A stretch of DNA of 6,729 nucleotides from Phycisphaerae bacterium. Its GTDB lineage: Bacteria; Planctomycetota; Phycisphaerae; Tepidisphaerales; Tepidisphaeraceae. The first letter of the stretch is position 1; every line of letters starts with the position of its first letter. Positions 1-5,475 of the stretch are shown here, piece after piece. The stretch covers positions 1 to 6,729 of the forward strand of contig JACMJD010000197.1 in assembly GCA_014380825.1 (NCBI GenBank), given 5' to 3'. The position numbers were made by a program, and so were the translations under genes. The notes beneath the pieces are model-generated. The model was not told the origin of the DNA and did no database searches. It saw nothing but the letters and a program-made list of their open reading frames with translations.

Positions 1-1
1 C

Positions 2-661
2 GATAGCGCGCAATGCCAGGAATGTGAACAGCAAGCCGGCGAGATTGTCGCGGCGTTTCTTGCGCGCCTTGGTGATATTCGCAAACTTCTGGCCGACGAT
101 GTGCAGGCGGCGTTCGACAGCGACCCGGCCGCGCAAAACACCGATGAGACGATCTTCTGCTATCCCGGAATCTTCGCCATCACCGTGCAACGGCTGGCCC
201 ATGAGTTGTATGTGCTCGACGTGCCGCTGCTGCCGCGCATCATGACCGAATATGCGCATAGCCTGACCGGCATTGATATTCACCCCGGCGCAAAGCTCGG
301 GAGCAGTTTTTTCATCGATCACGGCACGGGCGTGGTGATCGGCGAGACGACGATCATCGGCGAGAACGTCAAGATCTACCAAGGCGTGACGCTCGGCGCG
401 ATCGCGCCGGCGTACGGGCAATATCTCCGCGGGCAGAAGCGCCATCCGACGATCGAGGACAACGTCACCATCTACGCCGGCGCCACGATCCTGGGCGGTG
501 AAACGGTCATCGGCAAAGGCTCGGTCATCGGCGGCAACGTGTTCATCACCAGCAGCGTTCCACCGATGAACCAGGTGAGCGCCGAGCCCCCCAAGCTGAA
601 GTACCGCGACCGCCGTCCGAAGAAGAAGGATGATCAGATCATCCTGGACTTTCAGATCTGA
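2..661 (+). CDS. cysE: Serine O-acetyltransferase, 5'-truncated by the window edge
   Basis: Transfers an acetyl group from acetyl-CoA to L-serine, giving O-acetylserine, the cytoplasmic precursor for cysteine synthesis. The frame is open from base 2 with no stop, so the true start lies upstream; the ATG at 101 is internal. A helical N-terminal part is followed by a left-handed beta-helix of hexapeptide repeats from about base 270. Family catalytic residues are visible: Asp of IDIHP (275-277), the Asp-His pair of FIDHGTG (317-322) and His of KRHP (443-445). The GVVIGET and GVTLG motifs also match. The C-terminus is short and ends in isoleucine, as in enzymes that dock into cysteine synthase. 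No cysK is visible downstream. The enzyme family is clear; the subfamily (CysE or the EpsC/SatA type) is less so. Confidence 0.93.
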   Translation, partial: DSAQCQECEQQAGEIVAAFLARLGDIRKLLADDVQAAFDSDPAAQNTDETIFCYPGIFAITVQRLAHELYVLDVPLLPRIMTEYAHSLTGIDIHPGAKLGSSFFIDHGTGVVIGETTIIGENVKIYQGVTLGAIAPAYGQYLRGQKRHPTIEDNVTIYAGATILGGETVIGKGSVIGGNVFITSSVPPMNQVSAEPPKLKYRDRRPKKKDDQIILDFQI

Positions 662-683
662 CTGCGCGGTGCGGCACAAACGT

Positions 684-707
684 GGATGTTGCCTTAACGC
701 AACATCC
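684..707 (+). terminator. Perfect 9-bp hairpin after the serine acetyltransferase gene
   Basis: GGATGTTGC (684-692) and GCAACATCC (699-707) are exact inverse complements around a 6-nt loop, CTTAAC. The hairpin starts 23 nt after the stop codon. No T-run follows, so it is not a classical intrinsic terminator. It may protect the 3' end of the mRNA, act as a weak terminator, or be a protein-binding dyad. Confidence 0.45.
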
Positions 708-747
708 GTCATATCCGGACAGCCATTTCAGCGAATGATTCTTCGTG

Positions 748-774
748 CGATAGCGGTATCGGGTTTGATATAAG
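748..774 (+). promoter_or_regulatory. Possible promoter region with dyad ahead of the lipoprotein gene
   Basis: A -10-like TATAAG lies at 769-774, 9 nt before the ATG at 783. No good -35 box stands at the usual distance. A hyphenated dyad, CGATA (748-752) with TATCG (757-761) around GCGG, lies just upstream, where an operator could sit. A start this close to the ATG would give an almost leaderless transcript, which agrees with the lack of a clear ribosome site. Speculative. Confidence 0.22.
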
Positions 775-782
775 AACGGCGG

Positions 783-1136
783 ATGCTTGTACGAGCGCTC
801 ATGATCGCGGGGTTAATCGGTATCGTCGGCGGCTGCGCATCGACGCAGCCGTCGAAGCAATCGTGCTGCGCGGAGCACCACGTCGCACACGCCGAAGCGC
901 CCGAGCTAGATCGCGCCGTTACCGCATCTGCACTGCTTTTCGATCCACCGATGTACGCCGACGAGCTGGGGCCCGAGTTGGCACGTGAGGGCCGCGAGCG
1001 GTCGGCGTTTGTCGCCTACGAAGATCAGACCACCACATTCTCGTATATTCACATCGACGACCGCCAGACCGGCGGCACCGGCGCGCGGTACGAGCGTCGC
1101 GCGATCATTGATCGGTTTGGCTCATCTACGCGCTAG
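783..1136 (+). CDS. Small predicted lipoprotein of unknown function
   Basis: Encodes 117 residues. The N-terminus has Arg4, a short hydrophobic stretch (about residues 5-15) and a lipobox-like VGGC with Cys18, so export and lipid anchoring by the Lgt/Lsp pathway are likely. The mature part of about 100 residues begins with a Cys-Cys pair and several His (CCAEHH, about residues 28-33), then becomes polar and charged with no motif I recognise. The tail, around RYERRAIIDRFG, is basic. The ATG at 783 is used because it gives a complete signal peptide; the in-frame ATG at residue 7 would remove the positive N-region. No strong Shine-Dalgarno sequence is present. It is probably a lineage-specific envelope protein, and the sequence does not show its role. 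Confidence 0.65.
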   Translation: MLVRALMIAGLIGIVGGCASTQPSKQSCCAEHHVAHAEAPELDRAVTASALLFDPPMYADELGPELAREGRERSAFVAYEDQTTTFSYIHIDDRQTGGTGARYERRAIIDRFGSSTR

Positions 1137-1303
1137 ATCCTGCAAATCCGTCTGAATCCCCTCCCGGCGAGTTTCCACCCCATTGCAATTTGTTACTTGA
1201 TATTGGACCTTCCGCTGGCCATGATATTCACAAGTCTGTTGCCCATCGACCTTTATCCATCGCGCGCGCGACGGCGGATCGCACAACGATTGACGGGGAA
1301 GCA

Positions 1304-1681
1304 ATGGCCACCATCACGAAAAAAGAGCTGATCGATCGCATCGCCGAGAAGACCGACCAGCGGCGGGTGCAGGTTAAGAGGGTCGTGCAGCAGTTCCTCG
1401 ACTTGGTCGTCGACGAGCTCGGTCGCGGCAACCGCTTGGAATTCCGCGACTTCGGAGTATTCGAGACGAAACTCCGCAAGGCGCGAAAAGCCCAGAACCC
1501 CAAAACCCTCGAGCCGGTTGCGGTGCCGGAAAAGCGGACGGTCAAGTTCAAGGTGGGTCGTCTGATGAAACAGCGCCTGGCCGAAATCTCCGGCGTGGCG
1601 ATCGACGACGAGGCGGGGGACATCGCGGAAATGTCGGAAAGCGAAGTCGAAGAAGATAACGCCGAAGAGACGGCGAGCTGA
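1304..1681 (+). CDS. HU/IHF-family nucleoid DNA-binding protein with acidic C-terminal tail
   Basis: Encodes a 125-residue histone-like protein expected to bind and bend DNA as a dimer in the nucleoid. The N-terminus MATITKKELIDRIAEKT is typical of the family. The core dimer signature is RLEFRDFGVFE (44-54), and the beta-arm carries the basic stretch RKARKAQNP, with Pro66 in the position that intercalates into DNA. KRTVKFKVGRLMK (77-89) closes the fold. After about residue 100 the protein has a strongly acidic tail, with roughly 12 Asp/Glu in 22 residues, absent from standard 90-residue HU. The start at 1304 matches the family N-terminus and follows a purine-rich GGGGAAG; an upstream in-frame TTG at 1190 is rejected. 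HU versus IHF subtype cannot be settled by eye. Confidence 0.92.
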   Translation: MATITKKELIDRIAEKTDQRRVQVKRVVQQFLDLVVDELGRGNRLEFRDFGVFETKLRKARKAQNPKTLEPVAVPEKRTVKFKVGRLMKQRLAEISGVAIDDEAGDIAEMSESEVEEDNAEETAS

Positions 1682-1721
1682 CTCTCCCCAATTGACTCTC
1701 CCCAGTTTACTCTCGCCGTAG
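1680..1721. repeat. 14-bp tandem repeat at the HU-type gene's stop codon
   Basis: GACTCTCCCCAATT (1680-1693) is followed directly by GACTCTCCCCAGTT (1694-1707), one mismatch apart. A decayed third unit beginning TACTCTCGCC (1708-1717) runs into the GTAG that opens the next palindrome. The first unit starts inside the TGA stop codon. Confidence 0.75.
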
Positions 1722-1792
1722 CACGGGTTTTTCAACCCGTGCCTTCTGTCACTAAATCAAAAGAAAAAGCACAGGCTGGAAAATCCGTGCTA
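1718..1792. repeat. REPIN-like pair of inverted REP palindromes
   Basis: GTAG at 1718-1721 leads into a perfect hairpin, GCACGGGTT (1721-1729) with AACCCGTGC (1734-1742) around TTTC. A second, weaker palindrome at 1769-1792 is in the opposite orientation: read on the minus strand it begins TAGCACGGATTTTCCA, matching 14 of 16 bases of TAGCACGGGTTTTTCA at 1719-1734. The 26-bp spacer between them is A-rich. GTAG next to an imperfect palindrome is a hallmark of bacterial REP sequences mobilised by RAYT transposases; two in inverted orientation make a REPIN or BIME. The first hairpin may also act as a terminator for the HU-type gene, although no T-run follows it. Confidence 0.6.
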
Positions 1793-1863
1793 GGTTCGAT
1801 TACGACGTCCGTGTTCCGACGTTTTCGTCGGTAAGCTTTCGCACACATCGCTCACGACTGAAC

Positions 1864-2172
1864 TTACGCGTGTGGCCGGTTCGCGCCGGTGTAGCGTTCG
1901 GTCGGTCGGAGCGTGCCTTGCGAGAGGTGCGGAGCGTCGTCGATGCGCTGCATCGTGCGCTGCACCAAATCCGGCGACGGCTCCGCCGCCGGCATGTGGC
2001 TTAGCACTCGAAGCATTCGATCGGCGGCCTGCAGCCGCGTTCTCACATTCATCTTGCCGCTCTTCACGTTAAAACTCCCAAAAGATCCGGCCGCCACCGG
2101 CGCAACCTGACCGTTCTGGTCAAGAAGCAAGTCGATAGCACGACCGTCCTCATGGCGCAATTGTCTAGCCAT
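1864..2172 (-). CDS. Conserved-looking hypothetical protein, 102 aa
   Basis: Encodes a 102-residue soluble protein with no signal peptide or membrane segment. The N-terminal part (MARQLRHEDGRAIDLLLDQNG) is polar. The centre (about 43-76) reads as amphipathic helix around RLQAADRMLRVLSHMP, then EPSPDLVQRTMQRID. That last segment resembles the P-x-DLVxRTLxRI stretches I associate with planctomycete regulatory proteins, but no zinc-finger anti-sigma motif (HxxxCxxC) is present. A purine-rich AGGGTGAGG lies directly before the ATG on the minus strand (plus positions 2174-2183), which supports the start. It lies 229 bp downstream of the sigma factor gene on the same strand, too far and too hairpin-rich to assume an operon. 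Codon use looks normal for the region. Function unknown. Confidence 0.6.
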   Translation of the reverse strand: MARQLRHEDGRAIDLLLDQNGQVAPVAAGSFGSFNVKSGKMNVRTRLQAADRMLRVLSHMPAAEPSPDLVQRTMQRIDDAPHLSQGTLRPTERYTGANRPHA

Positions 2173-2173
2173 G

Positions 2174-2183
2174 CCTCACCCTA
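2174..2183 (-). promoter_or_regulatory. Ribosome-binding site of the 102-aa gene
   Basis: On the minus strand AGGGTGAGG stands one base before the ATG at 2172. Its AGGG portion has ordinary Shine-Dalgarno spacing. This is one of the clearer ribosome sites in the window and fixes the start. A TTGACG (minus strand, plus positions 2211-2216) lies upstream but has no convincing -10 partner. Confidence 0.5.
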
Positions 2184-2305
2184 AAGTATTTCTGGGGACG
2201 GCACCATTACCGTCAACCCGACACCTTCCACTATGAGTTTTTGACATCCCCACGCGCCCGCGTACTGAACTAAAAGGCGCGTTCTCCAATGATGCCGTGA
2301 CCTAC

Positions 2306-2368
2306 AAAAAGATCTTGATTCGACCTGGCCTGCTTACGCGAAGTGAACAACCTGGCCAGCGATCTTTT
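2306..2368 (-). terminator. Nested inverted repeat, possible terminator of the sigma factor gene
   Basis: Outer arms AAAAGATC (2307-2314) and GATCTTTT (2361-2368) are exact inverse complements. Inside them CTGGCC (2325-2330) pairs with GGCCAG (2354-2359). Read on the minus strand, the structure starts 33 nt after the sigma factor stop codon and ends in GATCTTTTTG, giving a short T-run. The large interior loop makes it weaker than a standard intrinsic terminator. Confidence 0.4.
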
Positions 2369-2401
2369 CGATCAGTCAAACTCGAACTGACTCTGCCAAT
2401 C

Positions 2402-3190
2402 CTACGAAGCCGTTTTGCTTTGGTTCAGTTGCTTCCAACGGTCCGCAAAAAACGCCACTGCTGCATGCAAACGAGACTTCACCGTTCCCAACGGAATATC
2501 AAGAATGTCGCTGATTTGTTTGTAAGGGAATTGGTGGAAATAGGAGAGCAGCAGGATCTCTCTCAGGTTTTCCGGCATCGACATCACCGTGCTTTTCACC
2601 GATTCCTGAAGCTCCTGACGCTGAATCGGATCGTCCGGGAACTCCTGCGTCGATTGCATGAGATCGATGAATTCGCCGCTGTCGTCATCGCCGGGACTGA
2701 TGGCGGCCGATAGCGGGTTGGTGGGACGTCGTGCGTTACTGCGAATCAGATCGCGCGCCTTGTTCGCCGCGATGGTAAACAGCCAAGGACGAAAACGCCG
2801 CGACGTATCAAACTGCGCCGCGGATTGATGCACCTGAAGGAACGATTCCTGGAACACATCCTCCGCCGCCGCCCGGTCGCCGATGAATCGGATCAGGAAA
2901 TGGAACAGCTCGCGCTGATAGCGCGACACGAGCGTTGCGAACGCGGTCTTATCGCCTTGCTGATAGCTCTTGAGGAGTTGTTCGTCTGGTCGTTGATCGG
3001 AAGCCATGGCATGGGCAGTCAGTGCGGCGTGAGTGTTTTCGAGTGCTGTGTCGGTGTCAAGCGAGCGGTCGGCTCGGCGATCGATCGTGCCGGGCGGTGG
3101 GACAGATCCGTCGCCGTCACCATTGGACTTGGCATGCGCGGAACGAGCCGCATTCCCACCTCGGCCGTCGTTGTATCCGAAACTGCTCAT
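2402..3190 (-). CDS. ECF-subfamily RNA polymerase sigma factor
   Basis: A 262-residue sigma-70 family factor of the ECF type, which directs core RNA polymerase to a particular promoter set. Region 2 spans about residues 84-152: AFATLVSRYQ, the helix AEDVFQESFLQVH (109-121), then RPWLFTIAANKARDLIR (134-150) for -10 recognition. An acidic linker (about 165-190) follows. Region 4 (about 195-245) contains MPENLREILLLSYF and the helix-turn-helix QISDILDIPLGTVKSRLHAA that reads the -35 element. Region 3 is absent, as expected. The first 61 residues are Gly/Asp/Ala-rich and look disordered. An in-frame ATG (minus strand, 3007) directly before ASDQRPDEQLL would give a normal 201-aa ECF factor but has no ribosome site; the 3190 start has a weak GAGAG. 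No anti-sigma gene is recognisable next to it. Confidence 0.9.
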   Translation of the reverse strand: MSSFGYNDGRGGNAARSAHAKSNGDGDGSVPPPGTIDRRADRSLDTDTALENTHAALTAHAMASDQRPDEQLLKSYQQGDKTAFATLVSRYQRELFHFLIRFIGDRAAAEDVFQESFLQVHQSAAQFDTSRRFRPWLFTIAANKARDLIRSNARRPTNPLSAAISPGDDDSGEFIDLMQSTQEFPDDPIQRQELQESVKSTVMSMPENLREILLLSYFHQFPYKQISDILDIPLGTVKSRLHAAVAFFADRWKQLNQSKTAS

Positions 3191-3319
3191 TGCACGCTCT
3201 CACAAGAACAGCTATCGTGCGCCTCGTCAACGGAAAAACCTTAGCGGCTGTAAGCCAAACAGACACGTTACGAATTGCCGCTCACCCGACCGCCGCTACA
3301 TTTCCGACGTACTGATCTT

Positions 3320-4429
3320 ATGCCGTCGCTTTCCGCGCTTCCCGTCAAGCAAGACTTTTTCTCGCTCTCGCCGCACGCCTTCGATGCCATCGCAATCGAT
3401 TGGGGCTGGCCGAAATTCCGCGCCAATCAGGTGCGCGATTGGGTCTACAAAAAAGGCATAATCGATACTAAATTCATGACCAACCTGTCCAAGCTGGACC
3501 GGGAGAAGCTGTCGAGTGCGCTGTCTTTCGGCGACAGCGAGATCGCTGCTCAACAACACAGCGAAGACGGAACGATCAAACTGCTGCTGCGTTGGCCTGC
3601 AGGCGCGAGCGCTGAAACAGTGATGATCCCCGATGGCCAGCGGTTCACCGCATGCGTCAGCTCCCAAGTCGGCTGTCCCGTAGGTTGCAAATTCTGCGCC
3701 AGCGGAATCGGCGGAGTGAAGGGGAACCTCACGGCGGGGCAGATCGTCGAGCAAATCATCCGGCTGAATCAGGTAATGAAACCGAACGACACCGGTAAGC
3801 CCAACGCGCCAGGCCGCGCATCAGATGCGCCGCGCATCACCAACGTCGTCTTCATGGGCATGGGCGAACCGCTGGCGAATTACGCGAACGTGTTGAGCGC
3901 GATCCGAATCCTTCACGATCCGAATTGCCTGAACCTCGGCGCGCGACGGATGACGATCTCGACCGTCGGCGTGCCGCCCAAGATTCGCGAGCTGGCGCGC
4001 GAAGATCTTCCACTGAACCTGGCGATCTCACTGCACGCGCCGAATGAACAGCTTCGTCGCGAGCTGATTCCCTGGGCCGAGCACTTTTCGATCGATGAGA
4101 TCCTGTCCGCCGCGCGGTATTACTTCGAGCAGACGGGACGCGAGATCACCCTGGAATACATCCTGCTCGCCGGCGTGAACGATCGGCCCGAGCACGCGCG
4201 GCAGCTCGCGCGGGTCTGCCAGACGCTGCGCGCGAACGTGAACCTCATCCGCTACAACGAAGTCGCCTCGCTTCCGTTTGGCCGGCCGAAGAGCGACGAT
4301 GTGGTGACGTTTCAATCGATCCTGCGTCACAACGGCATCAACGCCCACGTCCGCAAAAGCCGCGGCCGCGACATCGACGCGGCGTGCGGGCAACTCCGGC
4401 GCAAAGAACTGGTGCAACTCGGATCATGA
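3320..4429 (+). CDS. rlmN: 23S rRNA (adenine2503-C2)-methyltransferase, radical SAM
   Basis: Radical-SAM enzyme that methylates C2 of A2503 in 23S rRNA, and in many bacteria A37 of some tRNAs, improving translational accuracy. It has 369 residues from the ATG at 3320, close to the usual length. The N-terminal accessory domain (about 14-70) contains FRANQVRDWVYKKG. ETVMIP (99-104) leads to the cluster motif C119-x3-C123-x2-C126 (GCPVGCKFCASG). FMGMGEPLANY (178-188), ISTVGVPP (213-220), LAISLHAPN (234-242) and LEYILLAGVND (278-288) are all typical. Cys356 in DIDAACGQL is the family's methyl-carrying cysteine. All key residues are present. No clear Shine-Dalgarno sequence precedes 3320; an upstream TTG at 3275 would add 15 atypical residues. 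The gene diverges from the sigma factor and overlaps the next gene. Confidence 0.96.
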   Translation: MPSLSALPVKQDFFSLSPHAFDAIAIDWGWPKFRANQVRDWVYKKGIIDTKFMTNLSKLDREKLSSALSFGDSEIAAQQHSEDGTIKLLLRWPAGASAETVMIPDGQRFTACVSSQVGCPVGCKFCASGIGGVKGNLTAGQIVEQIIRLNQVMKPNDTGKPNAPGRASDAPRITNVVFMGMGEPLANYANVLSAIRILHDPNCLNLGARRMTISTVGVPPKIRELAREDLPLNLAISLHAPNEQLRRELIPWAEHFSIDEILSAARYYFEQTGREITLEYILLAGVNDRPEHARQLARVCQTLRANVNLIRYNEVASLPFGRPKSDDVVTFQSILRHNGINAHVRKSRGRDIDAACGQLRRKELVQLGS

Positions 4430-5439
4430 AGACCCGTCGCGGATTTACGCTGGTTGAGTTCATGGTGCTGTTCGGAATCTTTGTGATTCTGCTCAGCATC
4501 TTCTTTCCATATCTGCTAAAGGTTCGTGAGGCCGATCGCCGCGCGCAGTGCGCCAGCAATCTCAAGCAGATCGGTGACGCGTTATCCCTGTACGCGAACG
4601 CCAACCAGAGGAACTTTCCGCGCGTGATCTATGACGAAGTGAGCATGCCAACGGGTTACAACGCGTTCAGCGGGCCAGATGACGACAATCCGTTCGCGCC
4701 GGAATCGAAGGTTCAACCAAACGATGTAACTGCGTCACTGTGGCTGCTGGTGCGGCAGGGGTGGGTGTCGCCGGCGGCATTCATCTGCCCGGGATCGAAA
4801 GATTCACGCGACCTCATGACGGACTCGGCCGGGCGTTTCGTCAAGCCGACGCAGCGTGGAAATTTTCGCAAGCCGTCGAACTTGAGCTACTCGTACGCCT
4901 CGCCGTTCAGCAACGCGTTGAACTTCAAACTAAACTTCGACTACCTCAACTTCTACTTCGCGCTCGTGGCTGACAAGAATCCCGGGATCGGGCCGGAGGC
5001 GGACGTGACGAAGCCTCCGTACAATGCCGATCCGATCGAACTATCGCGCGCCAATTCATTCAATCACGGGCGCGCCGGTCAGAACGTGCTGTATCCGAAC
5101 GGTGGCGTGACGTTCAGGCGAACGCCATATGCAGGACCAAACTATGGCGAGCCGCATGGCGACAACATTTACACTGCTCGCGCGCCGGTTCCAGCAACTC
5201 AGCCGGCGAATCTGCACGTGACGTTGAACGGTTACTGTGGAACAAATCTCAGCCCGGTGACGCCCGATGACAGTTACCTGGTTCCCACCGCGCAGGACGA
5301 TGCGTCACCATCTCGCGTGCCGCCGCCGGCAACCGCGCCCGCTTCGACGACTCCTGCAACCACGACCGAACCACCCCCCGCGCCAACGACAGCACCGGCC
5401 ACCGCGCCGACACAACCGGCCACCACCACCGGTTCCTGA
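4426..5439 (+). CDS. Type IV prepilin-like protein of the planctomycete (DUF1559-like) type
   Basis: Encodes 337 residues with a class III prepilin leader, MKTRRG, then FTLVE: cleavage after Gly6 leaves Phe at +1 and Glu at +5. The hydrophobic helix (about 7-30) both anchors the protein and packs into a pilus or secretion filament. QCASNLKQIGDALSLYANAN (41-60) is the hallmark of the large planctomycete pseudopilin families, as is a FICPGS segment (119-124). The late NHGRAGQNVLYPNGGV (213-228) corresponds to their H-x(n)-DG motif with Asn in place of Asp. The last 45 or so residues are a Pro/Thr/Ala-rich tail, probably disordered or surface-exposed. The ATG sits inside the rlmN stop (ATGA), so translation is probably coupled; an in-frame ATG at 4384 lies within rlmN and lacks the leader. 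Whether it builds a pilus or only a minor pseudopilin cannot be told. Confidence 0.88.
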   Translation: MKTRRGFTLVEFMVLFGIFVILLSIFFPYLLKVREADRRAQCASNLKQIGDALSLYANANQRNFPRVIYDEVSMPTGYNAFSGPDDDNPFAPESKVQPNDVTASLWLLVRQGWVSPAAFICPGSKDSRDLMTDSAGRFVKPTQRGNFRKPSNLSYSYASPFSNALNFKLNFDYLNFYFALVADKNPGIGPEADVTKPPYNADPIELSRANSFNHGRAGQNVLYPNGGVTFRRTPYAGPNYGEPHGDNIYTARAPVPATQPANLHVTLNGYCGTNLSPVTPDDSYLVPTAQDDASPSRVPPPATAPASTTPATTTEPPPAPTTAPATAPTQPATTTGS

Positions 5440-5446
5440 GTTTTTT
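5414..5446 (+). terminator. Likely terminator of the rlmN-prepilin pair
   Basis: AACCGG (5414-5419) and CCGGTT (5429-5434) form a 6-bp stem around CCACCACCA, inside the last codons of the prepilin-like gene. A run of six T follows at 5441-5446. The 6-nt gap between stem and T-run is longer than ideal, so efficiency is uncertain. It lies in the short gap between two convergent genes, where a terminator is expected. Confidence 0.45.
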
Positions 5447-5475
5447 ATACACGCGTCGAGGCACCGGTAGACTGA

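Noticed and set aside
1198..1228. TTGATA and GATATT as a promoter for the HU-type gene
   Set aside because: The spacer is 19 bp and both boxes are partial; not stronger than chance.
1190..1303. N-terminal extension of the HU-type protein from a TTG at 1190
   Set aside because: The extra 38 residues do not fit the family, while MATITKKEL at 1304 does.
1253..1735. 160-codon minus-strand frame over the HU-type gene
   Set aside because: Shadow of the HU-type gene; it also runs through the tandem repeat and into the REP palindrome.
1680..1792. CRISPR-like array
   Set aside because: The 14-bp units are contiguous without spacers, and the following palindromes are an inverted pair.
1864..2172. 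Anti-sigma factor assignment for the 102-aa protein
   Set aside because: No HxxxCxxC zinc motif and no membrane segment; 229 bp and a terminator-like structure separate it from the sigma gene.
2197..2214. Hairpin GACGG/CCGTC ahead of the 102-aa gene
   Set aside because: Only 5 bp of stem with an 8-nt loop; likely by chance in GC-rich DNA.
2241..2268. TTGACA on the plus strand as a promoter
   Set aside because: No acceptable -10 box at 16-18 bp and no plus-strand gene follows.
2297..2713. 138-codon plus-strand open frame opposite the sigma factor gene
   Set aside because: It is antisense to a clear ECF region 4 and 2 coding sequence, and its translation has no recognisable motif.
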